Assembly: GCF_004340985.1 (NCBI RefSeq)
Contig: NZ_SLYB01000004.1
Location: forward strand, 62,001 to 126,000
Direction of reading: 5' to 3'
DNA from: Cricetibacter osteomyelitidis
GTDB taxonomy: Bacteria > Pseudomonadota > Gammaproteobacteria > Enterobacterales > Pasteurellaceae
Length of the DNA stretch: 64,000 bases
Every line of letters begins with the position of its first letter. Positions within the stretch are counted from its first letter, which is position 1. A model generated the notes under the pieces. It searched no databases. It had not been told where the DNA came from and was given only the letters and a program-made list of their open reading frames with translations. Shown here piece by piece: positions 9,397 to 17,497 of this stretch. The translations under genes were made by a program, and so were the position numbers.

Positions 9397-10712
9397 TGGA
9401 ATGGTTAATGTCATGGGAATGGTTTATTCCCCTCGTAATGTTTGGTTCTTTCTTCTTTCTCGTGTTTCTTGGAGTACCTATATCTTTTTCAATTGGTATA
9501 GCGACTTTATCAGCCGGCTTTTTTATGTTACCGGTTCATACTACGTTAATTGTATCGGCACAAAAAATAGCAACCGGATTAGATAGTTTTTCATTATTAG
9601 CAATTCCATTTTTCATTTTTGCCGGTTCATTAATGAATAGCGGCGGAATTGCAACACGTCTGATTAATTTCTCACAAGTATTAGTTGGGCGAGTCCCTGG
9701 ATCTTTAGGTCATGTTAATGTAATGGCAAATATGATGTTCGGATCAATTTCCGGCTCAGCAGTAGCTGCTGCAGCTGCTGTTGGTGGAACAATGTCTCCG
9801 CTACAAAAGAAAGCCGGGTGTGATCCTGCATATTCTGCTGCAATCAACGTGACATCTTGCATAAGCGGCTTATTAATCCCTCCCTCTAACGTCATGATTG
9901 TTTACGCTCTTACTGCAGGTGGTATTTCCGTTGCAACTCTCTTTATGGCCGGATATGTGCCCGGGTTAATGATGGGACTAGGCATTATGATTGTGAACTA
10001 TGTTATCGCTAAAAAACGTAACTACCCCGTTTCTGAAAAACCTACGTTATCACAGATTATCAAATATACGTTAGATGCAGTTCCCAGCCTACTAATGGTT
10101 ATTGTTGTGATTGGTGGTATTCTTGGTGGTATTTTTACAGCAACCGAGGCTTCGGCTATTGCCGTAGTTTATACGTTTATTCTTTCTGTATTAATATATA
10201 GAGAAATCAAACTTACAGAGTTGCCTAAAATTATCTTAGATTCGGTTGTAACAACATCTATTGTGCTCTTTTTAATTGGCGTATCCGTTGCCATGTCTTG
10301 GGCGATGACTAATGCCGATATTCCATATATGATTAACGAATTGCTCATTAGTATCTCCGACAATTTAATTATTATCTTATTAATTATTAATATTTTACTA
10401 TTGCTCATCGGTATTTTTATGGATATGACACCTGCAGTACTGATCTTTACACCGATTTTCTTACCAATCGTGCAAGAATTAGGAATGGATCCGGTTCACT
10501 TCGGTATCATGATGATTTTTAACTTATGTATTGGTCTATGTACTCCTCCTGTGGGTAGTGCATTATTTGTAGGATGTTCAGTTTCAGGAGTTAAATTACA
10601 AGATCTCATTAAACCAATGTTACCATTCTTTGCTGTATTATTAATTACTTTATTATTAGTAACTTATATACCACAGTTGTCATTATTCTTACCAAATTGG
10701 CTAGGAATCTAA
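9396..10712 (+). CDS. TRAP1 large membrane subunit (DctM family)
   Basis: 438 residues, about twelve membrane segments. It is the transport channel of the TRAP system and uses a sodium gradient to take up the bound acid. Typical DctM stretches are SFSLLAIPFFIFAGSLMN, MFGSISGSAVAAAAAVGG, PPSNVMIVYA, GIFTATEASAIAVVY and NLCIGLCTPPVGSALFVG. It is closely similar to the TRAP3 large subunit (22508-23809), suggesting related substrates. It starts inside the DctQ stop codon and ends at a strong hairpin. Confidence 0.94.
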   Translation: MEWLMSWEWFIPLVMFGSFFFLVFLGVPISFSIGIATLSAGFFMLPVHTTLIVSAQKIATGLDSFSLLAIPFFIFAGSLMNSGGIATRLINFSQVLVGRVPGSLGHVNVMANMMFGSISGSAVAAAAAVGGTMSPLQKKAGCDPAYSAAINVTSCISGLLIPPSNVMIVYALTAGGISVATLFMAGYVPGLMMGLGIMIVNYVIAKKRNYPVSEKPTLSQIIKYTLDAVPSLLMVIVVIGGILGGIFTATEASAIAVVYTFILSVLIYREIKLTELPKIILDSVVTTSIVLFLIGVSVAMSWAMTNADIPYMINELLISISDNLIIILLIINILLLLIGIFMDMTPAVLIFTPIFLPIVQELGMDPVHFGIMMIFNLCIGLCTPPVGSALFVGCSVSGVKLQDLIKPMLPFFAVLLITLLLVTYIPQLSLFLPNWLGI

Positions 10713-10714
10713 TT

Positions 10715-10756
10715 ATAAATTGGTCGCTATATATCCGAAGATAACGACCAATTTAT
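10715..10756 (+). terminator. Hairpin terminator after TRAP1
   Basis: Perfect 12-base inverted repeat ATAAATTGGTCG (10715-10726) / CGACCAATTTAT (10745-10756) with an 18-base loop, directly after the DctM stop. AT-rich flanks but no long T-run, so it may be leaky and allow transcription into the regulator gene. Confidence 0.6.
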
Positions 10757-10809
10757 GCTAATCTATGCTATAATTTTCTCATTCTAATCAAGTTAAAATT
10801 TACATTTAT

Positions 10810-11604
10810 ATGAAATGGACTGATGATCAACGCCTTTATCAACAATTGGCACAAGAATTAAAAAATAAAATTACTTCCGGCTTTTATAAAGTTGGTGGAA
10901 AATTACCTGCCGAGCGTTTCATATCTGAAGAGATGAATGTAAGCAGAACGGTTGTACGTGAAGCTATTATAATGCTAGAAGTAGAAGGATATGTCGAAGT
11001 CAAAAAAGGCTCCGGAATCCATGTAATTTCAGATAATCCGAAAAGAGTCGTTGAAACACAAGAAAAAGGATTAGAGTTTTCCAAGTGCGGGCCATTTGAG
11101 TTGCTACAAGCAAGGCAACTAATAGAAAGTATTGTTGCGGAATTTGCAGCAACTCAAGTTACCAAGGAAGACATTATTGATATCATGGAAATTCAAAAAA
11201 ATGCCCGTAAAGAAGATCGCTTCAGAGATTCAGAATGGGATTTTAAATTTCATACTAAAATTGCTCAAATTACACGTAATAGTGCACTAATCACTATTGT
11301 GCAAGAAATGTGGCAACAGCGTGTATTAAATCCATATTGGCGAAAATTACATGAACATATTGACGCTCGTTCAATTGATAGCTGGTGTAAAGAACATGAT
11401 GAAATATTGCAGGCACTAATGAATAAAGACCCGCATTCTGCAAAATTAGCAATGTGGCAACATCTAGAAAATACTAAACAAATGTTATTTAATGGCGCAA
11501 ATGATGATTTTGAAATAAGTATTGATAGATATATGTTTTCTGAAAATCCCGTCATTCATTTGAATGATAACCTCATATCGATCACAAATAATCAAACTGA
11601 TTAA
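10810..11604 (+). CDS. GntR/FCD regulator, UxuR/ExuR-like
   Basis: 264 residues. N-terminal GntR winged helix (about 5-80) with [20 protein letters not shown] and [20 protein letters not shown]; then the UxuR/ExuR hallmark [14 protein letters not shown] (about 95-108) that begins the FCD effector domain, and [13 protein letters not shown] near the end. Members repress hexuronate operons until fructuronate, tagaturonate or a related acid binds. It follows TRAP1 on the same strand and probably controls TRAP1 and the divergent uxa operon. It is about equally far from the two other UxuR-like proteins here (26208 and 33063). Confidence 0.88.
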   Translation: MKWTDDQRLYQQLAQELKNKITSGFYKVGGKLPAERFISEEMNVSRTVVREAIIMLEVEGYVEVKKGSGIHVISDNPKRVVETQEKGLEFSKCGPFELLQARQLIESIVAEFAATQVTKEDIIDIMEIQKNARKEDRFRDSEWDFKFHTKIAQITRNSALITIVQEMWQQRVLNPYWRKLHEHIDARSIDSWCKEHDEILQALMNKDPHSAKLAMWQHLENTKQMLFNGANDDFEISIDRYMFSENPVIHLNDNLISITNNQTD

Positions 11605-11616
11605 TCTCTAGAAAAA

Positions 11617-11668
11617 CAGACCGAATTAAACAGAGATAATTTTTTACTGAATTATCAGATTCGGTCTG
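11617..11668. terminator. Nested hairpin between convergent genes
   Basis: Outer stem CAGACCGAAT (11617-11626) / ATTCGGTCTG (11659-11668) and inner stem GATAAT (11635-11640) / ATTATC (11651-11656). It lies between the stop of the regulator gene and the convergent TRAP2 operon and can end transcription from either side. Confidence 0.6.
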
Positions 11669-11671
11669 AAC

Positions 11672-11720
11672 TTCCACAAACCACTACATTCGGAATAACG
11701 AGATAATCTTTATTTATATC
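11672..11720 (-). pseudogene. Scar of an eda gene
   Basis: CCACAAACCAC followed by ACATTCGGAATAACGAGATA matches eda copy 1 at 1613-1660 in the same orientation, with about 20 bases missing between two CCAC repeats. The matching part encodes the VVACGGSWFV region of the aldolase. It lies immediately downstream of the TRAP2 large subunit, where a kdgK/SDR/eda tail follows the transporter genes in the H. influenzae hexuronate locus. Too short to code. Confidence 0.72.
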
Positions 11721-11724
11721 CGTA

Positions 11725-13017
11725 TTAATTTGCTACACCATACACTAAGTTAGGTAACCAAGTGGAAATTGCCGGAATATAAGTTAAGAGTAATAATTCC
11801 ACTAACAATAATCCCCAGAATGGAATCACATCCTTTATAAATTTCTCAATAGGAACCTCAGTAATTGAACAAGTGGTAAACATTACTGTTCCAAGTGGCG
11901 GTGTAATGGTGCCGATTGCTCCGTTAAAGATAAATACAATACCGAAATGAATTGGGTCAATACCGTAAGAATGAGCGATAGGTGCAAGCAGTGGAGCAAG
12001 TACGATCATAATCGCATTCCCCTCCAAAAACATACCCAATACCAATAAGGCAACATTCACTAGCATTAAGAACATTAACGGACTATCAACCACCGTAGTC
12101 ATCCAAGCGGCTAAAGCTTGTGGAACTCTTTCCCAAGTCAAGAATTTGGAAAATGCTACTGCAACACAGATAATCAGTAATACATTTGCTGCACCTAATG
12201 CGGATTCACGTGTTGCCAACCATAATTTTCTAGCATCCATATTACGATAAATAAACATGCCTAATACTAAAGCATAAATTACTGCCACGGCACCGGCTTC
12301 TGTCGGTGTGAATATCCCCATACGGATACCGCCGATGATAATTATCGGTAACAATAATGCTAACACTGCATCTTTAGCGGAAACCACAATTTCTTGACAA
12401 CTGGCACGTTTTTCACGAATTGGCAAATAACCACGTTTCTTAGAAATGATAGATACTAATATCATCATCAAGATACAAAGCATTGTTCCGGGTACAACTC
12501 CAGCTAAAAATAAACGACCGATAGATACGTTATTCACATAACCGTAAATAATCATCGCAATGCCCGGCGGAATTATAGGGGTAATCAATGAACCTGCAGC
12601 AGTCACAGCTGCAGAGAATGATGCACTATAACCGCGAGCCACCATTTGCGGGACAAGTAATTTCGAATTCATTGCGGCATCAGCAATATTCGAACCGAAC
12701 AAACCGCCCATTAATGTACTTAATACTACGTTTACTTGAGCTAATCCGCCATTCAAATGCCCGGTTAAAACTTCACAGAATTTTAATAGCCGTTCACTAA
12801 TCCCCGTATGATTCATAAATACACCGGCCATAATAAAGAACGGAATAGCTAATAAGGTGACGGATTCTAACCCACCGGCTAAACGCTGAATAAGCATAAG
12901 CATTGGTAAATCACTCATTAAGAAATAACTTAATGTTGAAAAGAAAATACAAAATGCAACGGGAGTACCAATAACAAATAGAAATAACAGAATGATAATT
13001 GGAATAATTACGCTCAT
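11725..13017 (-). CDS. TRAP2 large membrane subunit (DctM family)
   Basis: 430 residues with about twelve membrane segments. DctM marks include ESVTLLAIPFFIMAGVFMN, LMGGLFGSNIADAAMNSKLL, PPGIAMIIYGYV, GIFTPTEAGAVAVIYA and GAIGTITPPLGTVMFTTC. Its start overlaps the small-subunit stop as ATGA, so the two are translationally coupled. It belongs to a different DctM branch from TRAP1 and TRAP3 (AAMNSKLLVPQM instead of the usual AAAVGGTM), so a different ligand is likely. A scar of eda follows it directly. Confidence 0.93.
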   Translation of the reverse strand: MSVIIPIIILLFLFVIGTPVAFCIFFSTLSYFLMSDLPMLMLIQRLAGGLESVTLLAIPFFIMAGVFMNHTGISERLLKFCEVLTGHLNGGLAQVNVVLSTLMGGLFGSNIADAAMNSKLLVPQMVARGYSASFSAAVTAAGSLITPIIPPGIAMIIYGYVNNVSIGRLFLAGVVPGTMLCILMMILVSIISKKRGYLPIREKRASCQEIVVSAKDAVLALLLPIIIIGGIRMGIFTPTEAGAVAVIYALVLGMFIYRNMDARKLWLATRESALGAANVLLIICVAVAFSKFLTWERVPQALAAWMTTVVDSPLMFLMLVNVALLVLGMFLEGNAIMIVLAPLLAPIAHSYGIDPIHFGIVFIFNGAIGTITPPLGTVMFTTCSITEVPIEKFIKDVIPFWGLLLVELLLLTYIPAISTWLPNLVYGVAN

Positions 13018-13505
13018 ACTTGGCTCCCTCTCACAGTTTTAATATAGACATAAATCTTTCTGATTTCATAGCAAACCATAAATAATGCACTAATAGGAAT
13101 GACAGAATAAATATAAAGATAAGAAATTTGTAACGCAGGGGTGAATCTTAATTTAGACATTGGCAACAATTTAAAGCCTAGATAAATCATAAATGCCAAA
13201 CAAAAAATCATAATTAGGGGTTGAATAATTCCATCTATAAAACGTGCCCAATCAGCAGACATTTTGGTGAGCGCATAATCAATCCGAATTAGCTCATTAT
13301 TTTTACATAATGCACTAGATGCCAAGAATGTAAACCAAATAAAGAATACCACGCAGACTTCTTCAACCCAGGCACTTGGTGAGTTAACAAAATAACGCAT
13401 AATTACGCCGTAGAAAGATAATACAACGATTAACGCTAAGAAAACGGAAGCAAAAATTTCATCTAAATCACTAAGCCAAAATTTCTTTTTCGTGAGAGTA
13501 TTCAT
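13014..13505 (-). CDS. TRAP2 small membrane subunit (DctQ family)
   Basis: 163 residues with four predicted membrane segments (first LDEIFASVFLALIVVLSFYG, about 15-34). The family-typical VIMRYFVNSPSAWVEEVCVVFFIWFTF region is written here in two overlapping parts: MRYFVNSPSAWVEEV and VVFFIWFTFLASSA. It scaffolds the large subunit, with which it shares an ATGA overlap. The upstream gap to the binding-protein gene holds a strong hairpin and an uptake signal. Confidence 0.92.
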   Translation of the reverse strand: MNTLTKKKFWLSDLDEIFASVFLALIVVLSFYGVIMRYFVNSPSAWVEEVCVVFFIWFTFLASSALCKNNELIRIDYALTKMSADWARFIDGIIQPLIMIFCLAFMIYLGFKLLPMSKLRFTPALQISYLYIYSVIPISALFMVCYEIRKIYVYIKTVRGSQV

Positions 13506-13526
13506 AGAACAATCCTCTTTAAAATA

Positions 13527-13551
13527 GGGTATTCACTGATAGTGAATACCC
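13527..13551 (-). other. Intercistronic hairpin after TRAP2 binding protein
   Basis: Perfect 11-base stem GGGTATTCACT (13527-13537) / AGTGAATACCC (13541-13551) with a GAT loop. It lies 10 bases beyond the binding-protein stop, next to an uptake signal (AAGTGCGGT, 13554-13562). Same layout as after the TRAP1, 3, 4 and 6 binding proteins, but an unrelated sequence. Confidence 0.7.
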
Positions 13552-13561
13552 AAAAGTGCGG

Positions 13562-14545
13562 TTAATACTGAGCAAGTTTTTCTTGGATATTTTTATATAA
13601 ATTCGGAGACCACTCAGGAAAAGCCTCTGAAATCGTTGCACCAACCGACTTTTCAAATGCAGGAATATCGACTTCATTAACTGTAACGCCCGCAGCTTTT
13701 AATTTTTCAAGAGCTTCTTTTTCAGCTTCGTTCATTAACTCACCAACAAAAGTAACCATATCACGACTTGTTTCCGTAATAATTTGCTGTTGCTCTGGTG
13801 TCAATTTATTCCAAGTAATAGTTCCAACAACAAATGGCGATACATTTTTCATATGGGCTGTTAAGTTAAGGTTTTTCGCCACTTCATAGAATTTACCGCC
13901 ATATAACACTACAGAAGGGTTTTCCAAACCGTCAATAATCCCTTCCGATAAGCCGGGGTAAACATCAGCCAAGGACATCGGGGTCGGTACACCGCCCATT
14001 CCTTTAACCGTTTGAATAAATAAACGGTTTGGTTGTACACGAACTTTCATTCCTTTTAAATCTTCCGGTTTAGTAACCGGTTTTTTGGTCAATAAATGAC
14101 GGGTACCGTAAATCACATCAGGCACAATAATATGGACACCGCTTTGGTCTAATTTTGCACTCAGGTCTTTAAACCAATCAGATTGTAATAACTTGGATTT
14201 TTTCTCAAAAGATTGAGTAATATAAGGTGCATTGATAACGCCGAAATCAGGCACAATATCCATTAATTCGCCATAATCACTAATCGTTAAAATATTCGCA
14301 CCAAATTTTGCCTGCTCTAATACTTCAGTTTGACTACCTAATTGACTTGATGGGAATAGTTTAAAAATAACGTCACCATTAGATTTTTCTTTTACTTTCT
14401 CAGCCCAAAAGTGCATCGCTTTATCAATGGGTTCACCCGGCTGGTTTCCATAAGCAACCATCAATTCCGTTGCCGCTTGAGAATAAAAACTCATACCAAG
14501 TAATCCTGTTGCCAAAATAGTTTTTAATGATTTAGATAATTTCAT
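13562..14545 (-). CDS. TRAP2 solute-binding protein (DctP family)
   Basis: 327 residues, periplasmic: signal peptide MKLSKSLKTILATGLLGMSF ending near SQA-ATE. DctP marks are PSSQLGSQTEVLEQ, GTRHLLTKKPVTKPEDLKG with the first conserved arginine, then KVRVQPNRLF with the carboxylate-binding arginine and DVYPGLSEGIIDGLENP. Its binding-site residues differ from those of TRAP1 and TRAP3. The only catabolic gene in the cluster is a zinc dehydrogenase (14720-15724), so the ligand is probably a sugar acid that is first oxidised, such as an aldonate; this is inference. Confidence 0.92.
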   Translation of the reverse strand: MKLSKSLKTILATGLLGMSFYSQAATELMVAYGNQPGEPIDKAMHFWAEKVKEKSNGDVIFKLFPSSQLGSQTEVLEQAKFGANILTISDYGELMDIVPDFGVINAPYITQSFEKKSKLLQSDWFKDLSAKLDQSGVHIIVPDVIYGTRHLLTKKPVTKPEDLKGMKVRVQPNRLFIQTVKGMGGVPTPMSLADVYPGLSEGIIDGLENPSVVLYGGKFYEVAKNLNLTAHMKNVSPFVVGTITWNKLTPEQQQIITETSRDMVTFVGELMNEAEKEALEKLKAAGVTVNEVDIPAFEKSVGATISEAFPEWSPNLYKNIQEKLAQY

Positions 14546-14690
14546 AATTTCCTCTCTATTTGTTGGTTGAACGTAATTTCAGATTATGAGATTTCGTAAA
14601 ATACGTTAATTCATCGCCAGTGGTACTTTAAATAAAGGCACACTAATTGCATAAGAAATTGTTCATAAATTAGTACCAATCTCATATTTA

Positions 14691-14706
14691 TATGTTTTTT
14701 ATCTGT
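14691..14706. promoter_or_regulatory. 16-base direct repeat, copy 1
   Basis: TATGTTTTTTATCTGT lies in the 174-base gap between the zinc dehydrogenase and the TRAP2 binding-protein gene. An exact copy lies at 15830-15845, between the dehydrogenase and its divergent regulator. The two sites bracket the dehydrogenase gene and are candidate operators of the 15883-16794 regulator. Confidence 0.5.
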
Positions 14707-14719
14707 TCTTTATAATGTT

Positions 14720-15724
14720 CTATAGAAGAATTACGCTTTTAAATAACGCTTTATTTTTAACAATTTGTTCCTCATAAATTTCAGCTAAGTCATCAAATTT
14801 AAAAGTATGCGTTAACATCATTGATGAAGATAATTGATTTTCTGCCATTAATCGTTGTACTTTGGCAAAATCTTCGTAAGTGGCATTACGGCTTCCCATC
14901 ATTGTTGTTTCTTTTTTATGAAAATCAGGATCATTAATTTCTAAATTACCTTTAAACAATCCTACGAAAACAATTCGGCCACCGTGACGGATCAGATTAA
15001 CGGCATTACTCATTGCTTTTTGGTTACCTGTCGCATCAATCACTATTAACGGTAAACGGCCATTGAAAGCCTCTTCAATTTTTTCATTCAACGGATCGAT
15101 TGTTTTGACATTCACATGTTTTTTAACATGCTCACAACGTTCGGGGCTGGTATCTGCAACAACAACATTAGCACCGTCTGCAAATGCAATTGCTGCCGCA
15201 CCCAGACCAATTGGACCGGCTCCTACAACCAATACATCATCACCGGCATTAATTTGGGCTCGTCTTACAGCATGTGCACTGATAGCAAAAGGTTCAATGA
15301 GCGCTGCACTAATATCATCAACATTATCTGCCACAGATAACACATTTGATTCCGGAATTGCCAAATACTCAGCAAAACCACCATCTTGGTGTACCCCTAT
15401 TACAGAGATTTTTTCGCAACAGTTTGTTTTACCGCCAATACAAGCATCACACTTACCACAAGATAAATATGGCACTAATGCGACTCGTTGACCCACTTTA
15501 TATTGAGTAACTTGTGAACCAACAGATGTAATTTGACCACTGACTTCATGCCCTAATACTCTAGGATAGGAAAAAAACGGTTGATTTCCGGCATAAGCGT
15601 GAATATCCGTACCGCAAATACCAATAGCCGCAACTTTAATCACTACTTCATTGGCTTGTGCCGTAGGAGCCGGTACATCTTGATAAGAAAAAGAATACGG
15701 CTGATTACATACCAAAGTTTTCAT
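14720..15724 (-). CDS. Zinc-dependent MDR dehydrogenase (RspB-like)
   Basis: 334 residues from ATG 15724, which has GAGG upstream; a 5-codon longer frame is unlikely. Medium-chain alcohol dehydrogenase with catalytic-zinc motifs GICGTD and GHE (LGHEVSGQI), the four structural-zinc cysteines in CGKCDACIGGKTNCC, and the NAD fold VVGAGPIGLGAAAIA. Close to the RspB/L-gulonate and L-galactonate 5-dehydrogenase group, which oxidises hexonates to fructuronate or tagaturonate. Two paralogs occur at 31873 and 38710. It heads the TRAP2 operon and is divergent from its own regulator. The exact substrate is unknown. Confidence 0.88.
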   Translation of the reverse strand: MKTLVCNQPYSFSYQDVPAPTAQANEVVIKVAAIGICGTDIHAYAGNQPFFSYPRVLGHEVSGQITSVGSQVTQYKVGQRVALVPYLSCGKCDACIGGKTNCCEKISVIGVHQDGGFAEYLAIPESNVLSVADNVDDISAALIEPFAISAHAVRRAQINAGDDVLVVGAGPIGLGAAAIAFADGANVVVADTSPERCEHVKKHVNVKTIDPLNEKIEEAFNGRLPLIVIDATGNQKAMSNAVNLIRHGGRIVFVGLFKGNLEINDPDFHKKETTMMGSRNATYEDFAKVQRLMAENQLSSSMMLTHTFKFDDLAEIYEEQIVKNKALFKSVILL

Positions 15725-15829
15725 AAAACACATCCTCATAATTAGTCATATAAACAATACGTAGATTTTTCTTTAATTTTTTATGTAATTCAGATATCCT
15801 TCAAATTTATGTGACTATTCGTCAATTTT

Positions 15830-15845
15830 TATGTTTTTTATCTGT
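15830..15845. promoter_or_regulatory. 16-base direct repeat, copy 2
   Basis: TATGTTTTTTATCTGT, identical to 14691-14706. It lies 38 bases upstream of the regulator start, in the divergent dehydrogenase/regulator region, where autoregulation would be expected. Runs of T could make this partly a promoter AT-tract. Confidence 0.5.
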
Positions 15846-15882
15846 ATTTTATATTGACTGGTTTTATATGGGAGAATGTTAA

Positions 15883-16794
15883 ATGAGTAAGAATCTCAAT
15901 TTACGCCGGGATATTATCAATCAAATTATTGATTCTATAATGAACCAACTTTTAATTTCGCCACTCCCCTCTCAATCGGCTTTAGCCGATCTATATAATG
16001 TCAGCAGAACGACTATACGTCATGCAACTAACTATTTGCTTGAAAAAGGAATTATAGAATATAGAAATAGTCTCTTTTATATTATCCGTATCCCAACGTT
16101 GGATGATAAAATCCTGTATATACATACAAAAAGAAGTAGTGCAAATCACTATCAACGAATTGAAAACTATTTCAAAAATGCAATCCAAAAGAAACTTTTC
16201 AAACCGGGTGATGAATTTAGAGAATTAGAATTAGCTAAAAATGCAAATGTTGATATATTCACCGTACGAGAATATTTAATTCAATTTTCCCGTTTCAGAT
16301 TGATTACCAGTTTAACGCGTGGAACCTGGAAATTAATAGAATTTACACCGCACTATGCGGATAAATTATTCGAATTAAGAGAAATGTTGGAGTGTCATGC
16401 TCTAACCTGCTTTATGGCGCTACCCAAAAGTGATATGAGATGGTCCGAAATAAAAGTATTATTACAAGAACACCGATATTTACAGGAAAATATCGTTGAA
16501 CAATATGCTGATCTCTCACTTCTGGATCATAAATTACACACCTTAATTCTCTCAGCGGCAGATAATCCGTTTATTGATGATTTTATAGAATTAATGTCAG
16601 TAATATTTCACTTTCATTATCAGTGGGACAATAGAGATTTACGAAGTCGTAACATTTTAGCGGTCGAAGAACATTTAGCATTATTGATCAAAATTATCAG
16701 CAAAGATCAACAAGGAGCCATTGTTGAATTAAAGCGGCATCTGCAAACTGCGAAGAAAACGCTCATGCACAGTATCAATGCCGTATCACGATAA
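15883..16794 (+). CDS. GntR/FCD regulator with two winged helices
   Basis: 303 residues, longer than usual for FCD regulators (220-260). A GntR-like winged helix at about 10-70 (LPSQSALADLYNVSRTTIRH) is followed by a second, weaker one at about 90-152 (LFKPGDEFRELELAKNANVD, then FTVREYLIQFSRFRLI), and then an FCD domain at about 155-285 with LFELREMLECHAL and conserved histidines in DHKLHTLI. The start has GGGAG nine bases upstream. Divergent from the TRAP2 dehydrogenase, which it likely controls. The tandem DNA-binding heads are unusual; I infer them from residue pattern only. Confidence 0.8.
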   Translation: MSKNLNLRRDIINQIIDSIMNQLLISPLPSQSALADLYNVSRTTIRHATNYLLEKGIIEYRNSLFYIIRIPTLDDKILYIHTKRSSANHYQRIENYFKNAIQKKLFKPGDEFRELELAKNANVDIFTVREYLIQFSRFRLITSLTRGTWKLIEFTPHYADKLFELREMLECHALTCFMALPKSDMRWSEIKVLLQEHRYLQENIVEQYADLSLLDHKLHTLILSAADNPFIDDFIELMSVIFHFHYQWDNRDLRSRNILAVEEHLALLIKIISKDQQGAIVELKRHLQTAKKTLMHSINAVSR

Positions 16795-16806
16795 AGGAAA
16801 TAGAAA

Positions 16807-16837
16807 AAGCCGATAAAATACTCAGTATTATCGGCTT
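16807..16837. terminator. Bidirectional terminator
   Basis: Stem AAGCCGATAA (16807-16816) / TTATCGGCTT (16828-16837) with A-run on the left and CTTTATT on the right, between the convergent regulator and eda copy 2. A decayed copy of this segment is found at 42737-42808, far from either gene. Confidence 0.82.
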
Positions 16838-16855
16838 CTTTATTATCAAGCGACG

Positions 16856-17497
16856 TTATGAATTAACCAACGCTACCACATCTCTAGTTAATCGTCCAAT
16901 TTCATCCCAATTTTTCGCTTTAATTAAAGATTTTTCCACGAACCACGAACCACCACAGGCAACGATATTTGGAATTGCCAAATAATCTTTAATATTGCTC
17001 GGACTAATACCGCCCGTCGGCATAATTTGCAGATTGCCATAAGGCCCGAGCAATGCCTTAATCATTTTCACGCCGCCACTAGCTTCCGCAGGGAAAAATT
17101 TTACTGCGTTTAATCCCATATCCATTGCCGCTTCAATAGACATTGGATTGTTCACTCCTGGTGTAATTGGAAAATTCAAATCTTGGCATAATTGCACAAT
17201 TTTCGGATTAAACCCCGGTGTGACCACAAAATCCGCTCCCGCATTTTTGGCTTTGACCGCTTGTTCAGAGGTCAACACCGTGCCGGCTGCAATTAAAATC
17301 TCGGGGGCGTGTTGGCGGAGTAATTTAATCGCTTCTTCTGCTGCTTCAGAACGGAAGGTAATTTCCGCCACCGGTAAGCCGTTTTGGGAAAGGGTATCCA
17401 TTAGCGGAATAATATCGTTCGCATTATCCAGTGCTATCACTGGTACTACTTTGATTTTTCTTAGTTTTTCAATAATTTGTTCGGTTGTGTATGACAT
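16856..17497 (-). CDS. eda: KDPG aldolase Eda, copy 2
   Basis: 213 residues, with Lys133 in KFFPAE, Glu45 in AEITFRS and PTGGI intact, so it should be an active aldolase giving pyruvate and glyceraldehyde 3-phosphate. Residues 1-160 equal copy 1; from PTGGISPSNIKDYL on it diverges (WFVEKSLIKAKNWDEIGRLT). Last gene of the minus-strand operon binding protein-SDR-uxaC-kdgK-eda. The gap to kdgK is 9 bases, the same as at copy 1. A bidirectional terminator follows. Confidence 0.95.
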   Translation of the reverse strand: MSYTTEQIIEKLRKIKVVPVIALDNANDIIPLMDTLSQNGLPVAEITFRSEAAEEAIKLLRQHAPEILIAAGTVLTSEQAVKAKNAGADFVVTPGFNPKIVQLCQDLNFPITPGVNNPMSIEAAMDMGLNAVKFFPAEASGGVKMIKALLGPYGNLQIMPTGGISPSNIKDYLAIPNIVACGGSWFVEKSLIKAKNWDEIGRLTRDVVALVNS

